Positions 52,797-62,180 are shown, counted from the first letter of the stretch. The stretch: DNA of 64,000 nt from Nakamurella aerolata (GCF_013002705.1 NZ_JABEND010000002.1:310001-374000), one strand, 5' to 3'. A program made the numbers and translations. Notes: a model not told the origin generated them from the letters alone.

Positions 52797-53771
52797 TTAG
52801 CCGCGCGCCGGCGGCTCGTCGCGGTCGGCTCCGGACTCTGCAGGAAGGTGCTCATCCATCCACCGCACCAGGTCGTCCATCACTTCGTCGCGATTGGTCT
52901 CGTTGAGCATCTCGTGCCGACCGCCCGGCCAGAGCTTCAGCGAAACGTCCCTGACGCCGGCGCGCGCCAGCTGGTCAGCTACCTGCCGCACACCCTTGGA
53001 GTTGCCACCGACCGGGTCGAGCGAACCCGAAACCACGTAGATGGGCAGGCTTTTCGGAATCTTCGCCACCTGAGCATCGTCGTTCACCGCGGCCAGCCCG
53101 CCGAGCAGATCGGCGTAGAAGCCGGCGGTGAAGATGCCACCGGCGTCGGGGTCGGCGATGTAGGCGTCGACCTCGGCAGGGTCACGCGTGAGCCAGTCGA
53201 ACTCGGTGCGGTTGGGTTTGAATGCCTTGTTGTATTGGCCGAACGAGAGAGCGTTCATCAACTTGCTCGGGTGGCGGCGGCCGCGCAGCCGGGCCTGCAC
53301 GCTCGCGATGAATCGGCCCACCTTGCCCAACAATCCCGGCGAAGCGGCGGTACCGGAAAGCACCAACGCGTCGAGTTTGTCGCCGTTGGCGATGGCGTAG
53401 CCGCGGCTCAGAAACGACCCCATGCTGTGGCCGAACAGAATGAACGGCAGGCCGGGGTGGTCGGCGCGGGCTCGCTCACCCACCAGGCCAAGGTCAGCCA
53501 CCACCGTCGCGAATCCGTCCCGGTCGGTGAAGTACCCCTTGTCCGCCTGCGATTGCGCGGTCTTGCCGTGCCCGCGATGGTCGCTGGCGTACACCGCGTA
53601 ACCCGTGCCGGTGAGCCGGTCGGCGAAGCGCTGATACCTGCCGGAGTGTTCGGCCATGCCGTGCGCAATCTGCACCACCGCCTTGGGTTTGCCGTCCGGC
53701 AGCCAGCGGTTCACGTGCAGCTGGGTGCCGTCGGGGGTGTCGATGACGAAGCTCTCCGGCTTGGCGCTCAT
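52797..53771 (-). CDS. alpha/beta hydrolase, monoacylglycerol lipase-like
   Basis: A 324-residue serine hydrolase of the Hydrolase_4 (lysophospholipase/monoglyceride lipase) family. VQIAHGMAEHSGRY forms the oxyanion loop, SDHRGHGKT the lid-side signature, FGHSMGSFLSR the nucleophile (about residue 121), the Asp lies in VSGSLDPVGG and the His in GGRHEMLNE. The HGxxEHSxRY and DHRGHG motifs recall M. tuberculosis Rv0183. It is probably intracellular or peripheral, with no signal peptide. The methyltransferase gene lies 17 bases upstream on the same strand. Confidence 0.9.
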   Translation of the reverse strand: MSAKPESFVIDTPDGTQLHVNRWLPDGKPKAVVQIAHGMAEHSGRYQRFADRLTGTGYAVYASDHRGHGKTAQSQADKGYFTDRDGFATVVADLGLVGERARADHPGLPFILFGHSMGSFLSRGYAIANGDKLDALVLSGTAASPGLLGKVGRFIASVQARLRGRRHPSKLMNALSFGQYNKAFKPNRTEFDWLTRDPAEVDAYIADPDAGGIFTAGFYADLLGGLAAVNDDAQVAKIPKSLPIYVVSGSLDPVGGNSKGVRQVADQLARAGVRDVSLKLWPGGRHEMLNETNRDEVMDDLVRWMDEHLPAESGADRDEPPARG

Positions 53772-53788
53772 CGGCCCATGGTGGCCGC

Positions 53789-54535
53789 TCAGCCTGGTTT
53801 ACGCCAGACCGACACGTGACTGGTGCTCTCGTGCTCGAACGGCACGCCGGAAAAGTCCGCGTACCGCTCGGCCGGCTCCAGCCCAGCGATCCTGGCCATC
53901 AGGTCCAGCTCCGACGGGAAGACGTAGCGGTGCAGCGAGTCGAACCAGCGCGCCCCCTGATCGGTTACCTGCACGTGGTGCGAGGTGCAGCGCTGCGTCA
54001 CGGTGTCGTAGCTGTCCACCCCGGCGGCGCCGGTGCCGTCGCCGCCGGAGGAGAGGTAGAACGGAATCAGTGACTGCCCGGGCGGCAGCCGCCGCAACTC
54101 CGGCACGAACGTCTCGATCACGAATCGCCCGCCGGGACGCAGGTGCCTTGCGGCGTTGACAAAGCAGTCGACCTGAGCGTCCTGGGTGAGCAGGTTGCTG
54201 ATGGTGTTGAACACCAGGTACACCAGCGTGAACTCGCCTGGCACCCGCACGGTGGACATGTCGCCGACAGTCACCGCGATGTCGGCGGCCTCCGGCTTGC
54301 CACGGAGCGCCGCCACCATCGGCTCTGACAGTTCGATGCCGCTGACCTCGATGCCCTTGCCGTGCAAGGGAATCGCGACCCTTCCGGTACCGATCGCGAA
54401 CTCGAGCACCGGGCCGCCATCCGCCCGGTCGGCCAGGAACTCCACCGCAGGGTCCAGCACCGCAGGTTCGAACATGGCCGCGGACGACTCGTCGTAACGC
54501 CGAGCCGTTTCGCTGTCCCACACCAGTGATCGCAT
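53789..54535 (-). CDS. class I SAM-dependent methyltransferase
   Basis: A 248-residue methyltransferase. The SAM motif is VLEFAIGTGRVAIPL (about 50-65), followed by VSGIELSEPMVAALR, the acidic post II position in VTVGDMSTVRV, and LVYLVFNTISNLL. The substrate is not identifiable. ATG 54535 (MRSLVWDSETARRYDESS) is the usual start of this group; the frame is open 14 codons more. It is divergent from rtcB across 200 bases. Confidence 0.85.
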   Translation of the reverse strand: MRSLVWDSETARRYDESSAAMFEPAVLDPAVEFLADRADGGPVLEFAIGTGRVAIPLHGKGIEVSGIELSEPMVAALRGKPEAADIAVTVGDMSTVRVPGEFTLVYLVFNTISNLLTQDAQVDCFVNAARHLRPGGRFVIETFVPELRRLPPGQSLIPFYLSSGGDGTGAAGVDSYDTVTQRCTSHHVQVTDQGARWFDSLHRYVFPSELDLMARIAGLEPAERYADFSGVPFEHESTSHVSVWRKPG

Positions 54536-54734
54536 GCCCGCCACCCTGCGGGTTGCTGCTGCCGGCCGCAACCACATTTCACTGCGCTGTCCGCCTGTGG
54601 ATCGATAATCGCTGTGCCGAACGGAGTTTCGCGCCTAGTGTCGCTGGGCGGCGCTCGCCGACCAGATCGATGGTCCGGCGGCCGCCGCTACTCGGCCGCC
54701 GACCGGCGGCGAGCCTCGGAGGGAGGACGACATC

Positions 54735-55940
54735 ATGCAGTGGATCACCGCCAAGCTGGCAAGCTGGGCCTCGGTGCTTGACGACAAGACGCGGGAGCAG
54801 GCGCTGATGACGTCCGAACTGGACATCGTGCAGCCCTACCTGGCGCTGATGCCAGATGCGCACCTCGGCAAGGGGGCGACCGTCGGATCGGTGATCCCGA
54901 CCCGCGAGGCGATCATTCCGGCGGCCGTCGGCGTCGACATCGGCTGCGGTATGCGTGCGGTGCGGACCGAGCTGAGCAAGGCCGATGTGCTGCGGCAGGC
55001 GGAGTCTCGGGGTGGCCTGCGTGAGTTGCGGCAGTCGATCGAGCGGGGTATTCCGCTGTCTGCGGGACACCACAACCGCCGGGTCGAGCCGACGGCCGAG
55101 CCTCGGATCGCCGAGCTGGAGGCATTGGCCGATCGGCTCGGAGTTGCCGAGAGCGTGCCGGCCAGGAGCAAGAACTGGCGGCTGCATTTGGGATCGCTCG
55201 GATCGGGCAACCACTTCATCGAGGTGAGTGTCGACCAGGCCGACCGGGTGTGGCTGTTCCTGCACTCAGGGTCGAGGGGCGTCGGCAACCGCATCGCGCA
55301 GCACCACATCGGTGTCGCCCGGCGGCTGGCCGCCGAGCGCGGGCTGACGCTGCCCGACCCGGATCTGGCCTACCTGACCGAGGGCACCGACGAGTTCGCC
55401 GGCTACCTGGCCGAGCTCACCTGGGCACAGCACTTCGCCGCCCTGAACCGCGACGAGATGATGGCAAGGGTGCGCTCCAGCCTGCGGCACTTCATGCAGA
55501 TGGACGAGCTGGCCGTAACGGCCGACATCGGTTGCCACCACAACTATTCGGTGCGGGAGACCCACCGGGTGGATGGTGTCGACACCGAGCTGTGGATCTC
55601 CCGCAAGGGCGCGATCAACGCCGAGGCCGGTACCCCCGGCCTGATCCCCGGCTCGATGGGCACCGCGTCGTATGTGGTGCGCGGCAAGGGGAACGAGCCG
55701 GCGCTCAAGTCAGCGCCGCACGGCGCTGGGCGGCAGTACTCTCGCAGCCGGGCCCGCAAGACGTTCAGCGGGGACGATCTGCGGGCGGCCATGGTCGGTA
55801 TCGAGTATCGGGACACCGACGCGTTCGTCGACGAGATCCCCGCCGCCTACAAGGACATCGACACGGTGATGTCCGACGCCGCCGAGCTGGTCAGCATCGA
55901 GCACACGCTGCACCAGCTGGTGAACGTCAAGGGCGATTGA
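54735..55940 (+). CDS. rtcB: RtcB family RNA ligase
   Basis: A 401-residue RtcB, which joins 2',3'-cyclic-phosphate and 5'-OH RNA ends using GTP and Mn2+. Metal and guanylylation motifs are present: MPDAHLGKGATVGSVIP, GVDIGCGMRAV (about 66-75), GSLGSGNHFIEV, HSGSRGVGNRIAQ, DIGCHHNYS and SAPHGAGRQYSR, whose His is the guanylated residue (about 329). GGAGGGAGG begins at 54718, close before the ATG. No archease or RtcA gene is next to it; the following VOC-menC genes are unrelated. Role: RNA repair after nuclease damage. Confidence 0.95.
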   Translation: MQWITAKLASWASVLDDKTREQALMTSELDIVQPYLALMPDAHLGKGATVGSVIPTREAIIPAAVGVDIGCGMRAVRTELSKADVLRQAESRGGLRELRQSIERGIPLSAGHHNRRVEPTAEPRIAELEALADRLGVAESVPARSKNWRLHLGSLGSGNHFIEVSVDQADRVWLFLHSGSRGVGNRIAQHHIGVARRLAAERGLTLPDPDLAYLTEGTDEFAGYLAELTWAQHFAALNRDEMMARVRSSLRHFMQMDELAVTADIGCHHNYSVRETHRVDGVDTELWISRKGAINAEAGTPGLIPGSMGTASYVVRGKGNEPALKSAPHGAGRQYSRSRARKTFSGDDLRAAMVGIEYRDTDAFVDEIPAAYKDIDTVMSDAAELVSIEHTLHQLVNVKGD

Positions 55941-55948
55941 CCGGCCGG

Positions 55949-55954
55949 TACCGT
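55949..55954 (+). promoter_or_regulatory. -10-like box, leaderless-type
   Basis: TACCGT (fits TAnnnT) ends six bases before GTG 55961 and follows the rtcB stop by nine bases. This would give the VOC-menC pair its own transcript. Confidence 0.35.
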
Positions 55955-55960
55955 CGGGGT

Positions 55961-56401
55961 GTGGACGCACCACGCAACCCCGGCGGTGCCGGCGCCGGGC
56001 CTGGCATCGATCTGATCACGCTGATCGTCACCGACTACGACGAGGCGATCCGCTTCTATACCGAGGTACTCGGGTTTGCACTGGCCGATGACCGTCCGGC
56101 GACCACCACCGACGGCCGGCCGAAGCGCTGGGTGGTGCTGCGCCCGCCGCGCGGCGGCGCCGGTCTGCTGCTGGCCAAGGCCGACGGGCCGGACCAACAG
56201 CAAGCGGTGGGCCGTCAGTTCGCCGGCCGGGTCGGGCTGTTCCTGCGGGTGCCCGACTTCGACGCGGCATACCGGAGACTGCTGGACAACGCCGTGCCGA
56301 TAGTCCGGCCGCCGCGCGATGAGCCCTACGGCTGGGTCGCGGTGTTCGCCGATATCGCCGGCAACCACTGGGATCTGCTTGGACCGGCGGGTCCGGCATG
56401 A
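55961..56401 (+). CDS. VOC family (glyoxalase-like) protein
   Basis: A 146-residue vicinal-oxygen-chelate fold protein. Paired beta-alpha-beta modules: IDLITLIVTDYDEAIRFYTEVLGF with RWVVLRPPRGGAGLLLA, then GRVGLFLRVPDFDAAYRRL with YGWVAVFADIAGNHWDLLGP. The conserved metal-ligand positions are incompletely kept (HWDLL at the end but no clear first His), so a binding role is as likely as catalysis. The start is GTG 55961; the stop overlaps menC by ATGA. Confidence 0.85.
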   Translation: MDAPRNPGGAGAGPGIDLITLIVTDYDEAIRFYTEVLGFALADDRPATTTDGRPKRWVVLRPPRGGAGLLLAKADGPDQQQAVGRQFAGRVGLFLRVPDFDAAYRRLLDNAVPIVRPPRDEPYGWVAVFADIAGNHWDLLGPAGPA

Positions 56402-57381
56402 AACCGACAACGGCCGACATTCTCAGCACCGCAGCGGTTTTCGCCGTTCCGCTGCGCGATCGGTTCCGCGGAGTGACACGTCGGGACGGTGTTCTGCTGC
56501 GCGGGCCGGCGGGTTGGTCGGAGTTCGCCCCGTTCGACAACTACACCGACGCGCAGTGCGTGACGTGGTTGCAGGCCGCGCTGGATTCCGCGGTGCGGCC
56601 ATGGCCGGATCCGGTACGGGCCGTCGTTGCGGTGAATGCCACCGTGCCGGCCGTCGGGCCGCAGCGAGCGCAGCAGATCGTCAGAGCGGCCGGCTGCCAC
56701 ACCGTCAAGGTCAAGGTGGCCGGCGCCGGCACCACCCCGGACGCCGATGTGGAGCGGGTCGCCGCTGTCCGGGAGGCGCTCGGGCCGGTGGGCAACATCA
56801 GAGTGGACGCCAACGCGATGTGGACCGTGCCGGAAGCGCTGCGCGAGTTGCCGAGGCTGCGGGCGGCCGCCGGCGACCTTGAGTACGTCGAACAACCCTG
56901 CGCGAGCATCGACGAACTCGCCGAGGTACAGCGCCGGCAACCGGTTCCGGTGGCGGCGGACGAATCCATCCGGCTGGCCGCCGACCCGCTGCAGGTGGCG
57001 CGGCGGCGGGCGGCGTCCGTCGCGGTGCTCAAGGTCCCCCCGCTGGGCGGGGTAGGGGCCACCCTCGACATCGCCAGGCAGATTCGCGACGAGGCCGGCA
57101 TGGCGGTGGTCATCTCGTCGGCGGTGGACACCTCGGTGGGCTTGGCCGCCGGGATCGCCGCCGCCGCGGCGCTGCCGGAGCTGCCGTACGCCTGTGGCTT
57201 GGGTACCGGCGCCATGCTCACCGCGGACGTCACCGCCGAGCCGCTGGTGGCGCGCGGTGGCGAGCTCACGCCGGGACGCGTCCGGGTGGATCCGGCTCTG
57301 CTGCAACACGTTCAGGCAGACCGGGCGACGACGGCGCACTGGCTGCAACGGCTGCACCGGGTGGCCGCGCTGCTGCCCTGA
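56398..57381 (+). CDS. menC: o-succinylbenzoate synthase
   Basis: A 327-residue enolase-superfamily dehydratase converting SHCHC to o-succinylbenzoate. The catalytic base lysine lies in TVKVKVAG (about 104), metal ligands in IRVDANAMW (Asp about 135), LEYVEQPC (Glu) and VAADESI (Asp), and the second Lys in SVAVLKVPPLGG. ATG 56398 overlaps the VOC gene stop. menD follows 92 bases downstream on the same strand. Confidence 0.94.
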   Translation: MKPTTADILSTAAVFAVPLRDRFRGVTRRDGVLLRGPAGWSEFAPFDNYTDAQCVTWLQAALDSAVRPWPDPVRAVVAVNATVPAVGPQRAQQIVRAAGCHTVKVKVAGAGTTPDADVERVAAVREALGPVGNIRVDANAMWTVPEALRELPRLRAAAGDLEYVEQPCASIDELAEVQRRQPVPVAADESIRLAADPLQVARRRAASVAVLKVPPLGGVGATLDIARQIRDEAGMAVVISSAVDTSVGLAAGIAAAAALPELPYACGLGTGAMLTADVTAEPLVARGGELTPGRVRVDPALLQHVQADRATTAHWLQRLHRVAALLP

Positions 57382-57473
57382 CGGGCGATCAACGCTGGCG
57401 AGGCGCTCATTCAGGGTGGCACTACACCGGCCCGGCGGCGGCCGCGCACCTGCCGCCCGGCAGACTGAAGGAC

Positions 57474-59315
57474 GTGCCACCACCCCCGTCCGTCGCGTTG
57501 GCGACCGCCCTGGTCGATGCCGCGATCGCCGGCGGGGTGACCGACGCGGTGCTCGCACCCGGATCGCGCAACGCCCCGCTGTCGATGGCCCTGTTCGACG
57601 CCGACGCCTCCGGACGCCTGCGGCTGCACGTGCGGGTGGACGAGCGCTCGGCGGGTTTTGTCGCGCTGGGGCTGGCCCGGGCCAGTGGACGTCCGGCACT
57701 GGTGTGCACCACTTCGGGGACGGCGGTCGGCAACCTCGTCCCTGCGGTGCTGGAGGCGCACCACGGCGGCGTGCCGATGCTGGTGCTGACCGCCGATCGG
57801 CCACCTGAGCTGCGTGCGCTCGGCGCCAACCAGGTGATCGACCAGCAGCAAGTGTTCCAGCCGGCACTGCGCTTCTTCGCCGAACTCGACACCCCGACCG
57901 GCAGCGGTGACAATCCGGACCGCTGGCGGGAGATGATCCGGCAGGCGCTTCGCGCCGCCACCGGGGCGCCCGCATCGCCGCCAGGACCTGCCCAGCTGAA
58001 CGTGCCGCTCAAAGAACCGTTGCTGCCCAACGACAATGACCCGCTCGGCACGTGGCCCGCCCATGCTGCAACGGCCGCAGCCGAGATCACAGTCGAGAAC
58101 ACAGCCGAGACCGCACCCGAGACCGCTGCCGGTGCGCCGGCGCTCGCCGGGCCGGGATCAACCGCGAGCGGCGCGGCCCCGGCGAACGACGTCATCGAGG
58201 TGAGCAACCCGGACGAGAAGGTGTTGTTCGTCGCCGACCTGACGCACCCGGCAGCCGCCGCGGTCGCGGCCGCCGGGCATCCGGTGATCAGCGAGGCCGG
58301 GGGAGCCGCCGGCAGCCGCGTGCTCGGCGCCGGAGTGTGGTTGCTGGACAACGGAATCGGCTTCCCGACGCGTGAACCAGCCACCGAACCAGTCGCCGAA
58401 GCGGACGCCGAAGCCGCCGCCGACGCAGCGGAGGAAGATGCTGCCGCGCAACCGTCACCCTGGTCCGCCTGTGCGCCCGATCGGGTGGTGGTGCTCGGCC
58501 GGCCCACCCTGTACCGATCGGTGACCAGGTTGCTGGCGGCCGCTCCCACCGTCGACGTCGTCGGCCCGGTGGGGCCGGTCGCCGACCCGACCGGCAGGGC
58601 CCGCCGCGTCGCGCCCGGCCTCGGCCCGATCACCCATCCGGCGCCGGCTGCCTTCCGGCTGGCCTGGGCGCGAGCCGACCAGTTGGCCGGCAGCGCGGTG
58701 CAGAACCGGTTGCGGGGCACGGATATCGCACACTCGCCCGCGCTGGCCGCGGCCGTGCTGCAGGCGCTTGCCGACCCGGCGACGCTGGTGCTCGGGTCGT
58801 CACAGGTGCCCCGCGACGTCGGGCGGTTCGCCGCGCCCCGGGACGGTGTCCGGATCATCGCCAACCGCGGCGTTGCCGGCATCGACGGCATCGTCAGCAC
58901 CGCGGTCGGCGCCGCGCTCGCCGGCGCCGGTCGCACCGCGGCGCTGCTCGGCGACCTCACCTTCGTGCACGATCTGAACGGCCTGGTGATCGGCCCGCAC
59001 GAGCCGGTTCCCGACCTCACGCTGGTGGTGTCCAACAACGACGGCGGCGCCATTTTCGGCACCCTGGAGCCGGGAGATCCGTTGCACGCCAGGGCGTTCG
59101 AGCGAGTGTTCGGAACTCCGCACGGCGTTGATCTTGCCGCTGCCTGCCAGGCTGTCGGCGCCGATCACGTGCTGGTGACCGACGCAGGTCAACTGCGCGC
59201 CGAGCTGCAGGTCTGGTCGGGGATCAGGGTGCTCGAGGTACCGACGGTGCGCAGCGAGCTGCGGGGCTGGCTCGCCGCCGCCGGGGCCGACGTCGCCGCC
59301 GCGCTGGCGCGGTAA
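57474..59315 (+). CDS. menD: SEPHCHC synthase
   Basis: A 613-residue thiamin-diphosphate enzyme that adds 2-oxoglutarate to isochorismate. The conserved N-terminus DAVLAPGSRNAPLSMAL and catalytic Glu in VDERSAGFVALGLA (about 56) are present, with TSGTAVGNLVPAVLEA. The cofactor region is ANRGVAGIDGIVSTAVGAA and VVSNNDGGAIF. It is longer than typical MenD (about 550) because of two disordered inserts, about 198-240 and about 300-325, rich in Ala, Glu and Thr. The start is GTG 57474. Confidence 0.95.
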   Translation: MPPPPSVALATALVDAAIAGGVTDAVLAPGSRNAPLSMALFDADASGRLRLHVRVDERSAGFVALGLARASGRPALVCTTSGTAVGNLVPAVLEAHHGGVPMLVLTADRPPELRALGANQVIDQQQVFQPALRFFAELDTPTGSGDNPDRWREMIRQALRAATGAPASPPGPAQLNVPLKEPLLPNDNDPLGTWPAHAATAAAEITVENTAETAPETAAGAPALAGPGSTASGAAPANDVIEVSNPDEKVLFVADLTHPAAAAVAAAGHPVISEAGGAAGSRVLGAGVWLLDNGIGFPTREPATEPVAEADAEAAADAAEEDAAAQPSPWSACAPDRVVVLGRPTLYRSVTRLLAAAPTVDVVGPVGPVADPTGRARRVAPGLGPITHPAPAAFRLAWARADQLAGSAVQNRLRGTDIAHSPALAAAVLQALADPATLVLGSSQVPRDVGRFAAPRDGVRIIANRGVAGIDGIVSTAVGAALAGAGRTAALLGDLTFVHDLNGLVIGPHEPVPDLTLVVSNNDGGAIFGTLEPGDPLHARAFERVFGTPHGVDLAAACQAVGADHVLVTDAGQLRAELQVWSGIRVLEVPTVRSELRGWLAAAGADVAAALAR

Positions 59316-59351
59316 CCGGCCGGAGCCGGGTGGGACGCGGGTTGCCAGAAG

Positions 59352-60611
59352 TCAGCCGGTGAGGGCGTGCCGGATCGCCAGCATCTTGACCGCCGCCTCG
59401 CTGGCTTCCACCTCGGGGTCGGAACCGGCCACGATGCCGCCGCCGGCGTGCAGCACGGCCGTGTTGCCGTCGATCTCCGCACAGCGCAGGGCCAGCGCGA
59501 ACTCGCCGTCTCCGGTTCCGTCCTGCCAACCGACCGCCCCGGCGTAGCGCCCGCGCGGTTCGGGCTCGAGCTCCGCGATCGCTTGCAACGCAACGTCTTC
59601 CGGGGTGCCGCCGACGGCCGCCGTCGGATGCAGACTGGCGGCAAGTGCCAGCGCGGTCGGCGCCGGTTCACTCAGCATGCCGTGCAGATCGGTCGCCAGG
59701 TGCACAAGATCGGCCAGTTGCAGGGCGCTGGGTTCCTCCGGCACCGTCAGCAACCGGCAGTACGGCTGCAGGGCCCGCTGCGCCGATTCGACAGCCCAGT
59801 GGTGCTCCGCGTGTTCCTTGGCCGAGGCCTGCAGCCGGGCCACCGCAGCGGCGTCGGCGTCGGCGCCCGCTGCGCCGGCCGGCCCGGACCCGGTGCGCCA
59901 CGCGGTGCCGGCCAGTACTCGGGAGAACACCTCGGACCCGTTGCGCCGCACCAGCAGTTCCGGGCTCGCCCCGACCAGGCCGGCGACACTGTAGGTGTAC
60001 GACGACGGGTTACGGGCGGCCAGCCGCCCCAGCAGGAAACGTTCGTCGATCGGACGCTCGGTGTGTGCCACCGCGGTGCGGCTGAGCACGGCCTTGACCA
60101 GCTCGCCGTTGGCGATGCGGCGGGACAACTCGACCACACCCGCGCGGTAGGCGGCCACGGACGCGGCATCGTCGGCAAATCGGACGGCGCCCGGTGCGCC
60201 GACCGGTTCGGACGCGTGCTGGCCGTCCGGCTCCACCTGCCCGGCACCGAACAACCGGTGTTCGGTCCACGGGTGGCCGGTGGTGTTGATGCCGCCGCGC
60301 TGCCACCAGCGCAACGGCACCACCGCGACTGATTCGTCGGCCGCTGAGAAGCCGAGCGACACGAACATCAGCGGCCGGCCGAACCAGCCGGCAGTGAGAT
60401 CGCTGAACCAGCGCTGAATGTCGGCGGCAGCGTCCGCGCCGGTGGTGACGAATCGGGCGAACTCGCCCTCGGCGACAATCCCGTCACCCTTGTGCAGAAA
60501 ACTCAGCGTCTTTGTCGGGTGGGTGAGCAACTCGATCAGGTCACTCGGCGGCTCGGCCAGCGTCCTGGACACCACCCCGCGTGCGGGGTCGGCGGCCGGG
60601 GTGAGCGTCAC
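59352..60611 (-). CDS. menF: isochorismate synthase
   Basis: A 419-residue chorismate-utilising enzyme making isochorismate for MenD. Family motifs include RRIANGELVKAVLSRT with the catalytic Lys, SSYTYSVAGLVGASPELLVRR, RVLAGTAWR, SAKEHAEHHWAVES, LHPTAAVGGTPEDVALQAI and GRYAGAVGWQD with AEIDGNTAVLHAGGGIVAGSDPEVE. EntC/DhbC for a siderophore is a theoretical alternative, but the location next to menD argues for menaquinone. GTG 60611 is chosen; upstream sequence overlaps the divergent promoter. Confidence 0.92.
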   Translation of the reverse strand: MTLTPAADPARGVVSRTLAEPPSDLIELLTHPTKTLSFLHKGDGIVAEGEFARFVTTGADAAADIQRWFSDLTAGWFGRPLMFVSLGFSAADESVAVVPLRWWQRGGINTTGHPWTEHRLFGAGQVEPDGQHASEPVGAPGAVRFADDAASVAAYRAGVVELSRRIANGELVKAVLSRTAVAHTERPIDERFLLGRLAARNPSSYTYSVAGLVGASPELLVRRNGSEVFSRVLAGTAWRTGSGPAGAAGADADAAAVARLQASAKEHAEHHWAVESAQRALQPYCRLLTVPEEPSALQLADLVHLATDLHGMLSEPAPTALALAASLHPTAAVGGTPEDVALQAIAELEPEPRGRYAGAVGWQDGTGDGEFALALRCAEIDGNTAVLHAGGGIVAGSDPEVEASEAAVKMLAIRHALTG

Positions 60612-60631
60612 AAAGACGAAGCGTAGCTGCC

Positions 60632-60637
60632 TAGGAT
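60632..60637 (+). promoter_or_regulatory. -10 box, leaderless-type
   Basis: TAGGAT ends eight bases before GTG 60646 in the 34-base gap between the divergent menF and DUF3592 genes. Confidence 0.5.
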
Positions 60638-60645
60638 CAGCGGTC

Positions 60646-61095
60646 GTGAGTGCCGTTCGGCTGTCCAGGGTGCATCGGTGGATGCGGCTGGTGACACTGC
60701 TGATCGCCGGCGCGCTGACGGTGATGCTGCTGGCGCTGGTGGTGGCGATGGTGGTGAACGACCGCGAGATCACCTCGCACCGGGCCAGGGCCGCGGCCAC
60801 CGTGCTGTCGGTGACGCCGCTGCGGACCGGCATCGAGTTCGTCGACGCCGCCGGTGTCACCGTGCGGCCGGCCGGCGGGGTGCTGTACCCCGGGCTGCTC
60901 CGGGTGGGGCAGGAGTTCTTGGTCGAGTACAACACCCAGAATCCGCAGCAGGTGCGGGTGGTCGGACGCAGCGCCGTGAACGGTCTGGTGATGATCGGCG
61001 GCGCGCTCGCCCTTGTGTGGCTGGTGGCCGGCGGCCTGTGGTGGTGGCTCTCGCGGGCGGCGCCGCGGATCCGGCTGCGCGGGAGCATCGGTTGA
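60646..61095 (+). CDS. DUF3592-type membrane protein
   Basis: A 149-residue protein with two membrane segments (LVTLLIAGALTVMLLALVVAMVV and GLVMIGGALALVWLVAGGLWWWL) flanking an extracytoplasmic beta-rich domain of about 70 residues (ATVLSVTPLRTGIEFVDAAG... QEFLVEYNTQNPQQVRVVGR). The pattern fits DUF3592, function unknown. M. tuberculosis has a membrane protein gene (Rv0556) at the corresponding place after menD. The start is GTG 60646. Confidence 0.8.
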   Translation: MSAVRLSRVHRWMRLVTLLIAGALTVMLLALVVAMVVNDREITSHRARAAATVLSVTPLRTGIEFVDAAGVTVRPAGGVLYPGLLRVGQEFLVEYNTQNPQQVRVVGRSAVNGLVMIGGALALVWLVAGGLWWWLSRAAPRIRLRGSIG

Positions 61096-61116
61096 GACCA
61101 GCCGTTAAATGCGACC

Positions 61117-61199
61117 GATGTCGCCGATCCGGGTCCAGTGGGGCTGAAAGCCCGCACGACGCCGTGGAGAACTGCAGGCGACCCGGATTGACGACATCG
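61117..61199. repeat. 83-bp dispersed palindromic repeat, copy B
   Basis: The left arm beginning CGATGTCGCCGATCCGGGTC (61116-61135) and right arm GACCCGGATTGACGACATCG (61180-61199) are reverse complements with two mismatches in 20. It matches copy A at 29055-29137 at both ends and in the middle (GAGAACTGCA). It lies between the convergent DUF3592 and inositol-monophosphatase family genes. Confidence 0.75.
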
Positions 61200-61247
61200 G
61201 CGGCGGGAGAGACGGCGGGAGAGGCGGCCGGAGAGGCGGAGGGCAAG

Positions 61248-62180
61248 TCAGCCGCGGCCAACCAGTTCGAGCACGGCCGGTGCCAGCGACGCGTTCGCCA
61301 CCACCAAACCCTCCAGCGGCAGCGGGGTGGGCGAGCCGTCCAGACTGCCGATCCACATTCCCGCCTCGGCCGCGAGCGCCAGTGCCCCGGCCACGTCCCA
61401 CACCTCGTACTCGTGCAGCACCGCAGCGGCGGCGCGGCCGAGCGCCACCTGGGTCACCGCCAGCGCCGACGAGCCCAGCACCCGCACCCCGACCCGCTCG
61501 CCGCGGCAGTGCTGCATCAACGCAGACACCGACCCCCACACCGCAGGTGACGACACCTCCGTGCACAGCAAGGTGCCGGACAGCGGGGGCTGATCGCCGG
61601 CCGGCGCGGTGGTCGAGGGCTCAACCACCCGCCCGTTGGCGCGCAGTCCGCGACCGCGGGCGGCGGCATAGATCTGGGCCTGGTACGGGTCGGCGATCAC
61701 CCCCACCAGTGGGCCGCGGGCGTCCACCAGCGCCAGCGAATAGCCGCACCACGGCAACCCGGCGACGTAGTTGGCGGTGCCGTCCACCGGGTCGACAACC
61801 CAGAGCAGCTCGGCGGCGCCGTCGGAGCCAGGCATCGGCATCGGCCCGAAGCCGTCCGGCCCGCCGTACTCCTCGCCGAGCACTGGAACGCCGGGGAACT
61901 CGCCGGTGAGCACCCTGCGGGTGTGCCGCTCCAGAGTGCGGTCGGTGTCGGTCACCCAGTCGTACGGCGAGGTCTTGGTGTGCGGGTCGGCGCCGCGGCC
62001 GGCCGTCGCGGTGATCACCTCGGCGGCGTCGTTGGCCAGTCGCCCGGCTACTTCCAGCGCGCGGGACAACAACGCGGCCGAACCGGCCGCGCTCCCCGAG
62101 GCCGCGCCGGGGGTAGGCCGACGCTCAGCGGTGGCTGGCATGTCCGCCAGATTCCGCCCGGTGGGTGACGGGCTTGCCAC
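61248..62180 (-). CDS. inositol monophosphatase family protein
   Basis: A 310-residue Mg2+-dependent phosphatase. Metal-site motifs are VPVLGEEYGG (Glu), WVVDPVDGTANYVAGLPWCGYSLAL (DPxDGT, about 132-137) and YEVWDVAGALALAAEAG (WDxAGA). Members include inositol-1-phosphatase, histidinol-phosphatase HisN and fructose-bisphosphatase; the substrate is not decidable. The start is GTG 62180 or, equally plausible, ATG 62141 (MPATAERR). Divergent from menG. Confidence 0.88.
   Translation of the reverse strand: MASPSPTGRNLADMPATAERRPTPGAASGSAAGSAALLSRALEVAGRLANDAAEVITATAGRGADPHTKTSPYDWVTDTDRTLERHTRRVLTGEFPGVPVLGEEYGGPDGFGPMPMPGSDGAAELLWVVDPVDGTANYVAGLPWCGYSLALVDARGPLVGVIADPYQAQIYAAARGRGLRANGRVVEPSTTAPAGDQPPLSGTLLCTEVSSPAVWGSVSALMQHCRGERVGVRVLGSSALAVTQVALGRAAAAVLHEYEVWDVAGALALAAEAGMWIGSLDGSPTPLPLEGLVVANASLAPAVLELVGRG

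Noticed and set aside
59352-60611. Siderophore isochorismate synthase (entC)
   Set aside because: No siderophore genes are near; it is adjacent to menD in a menaquinone cluster.
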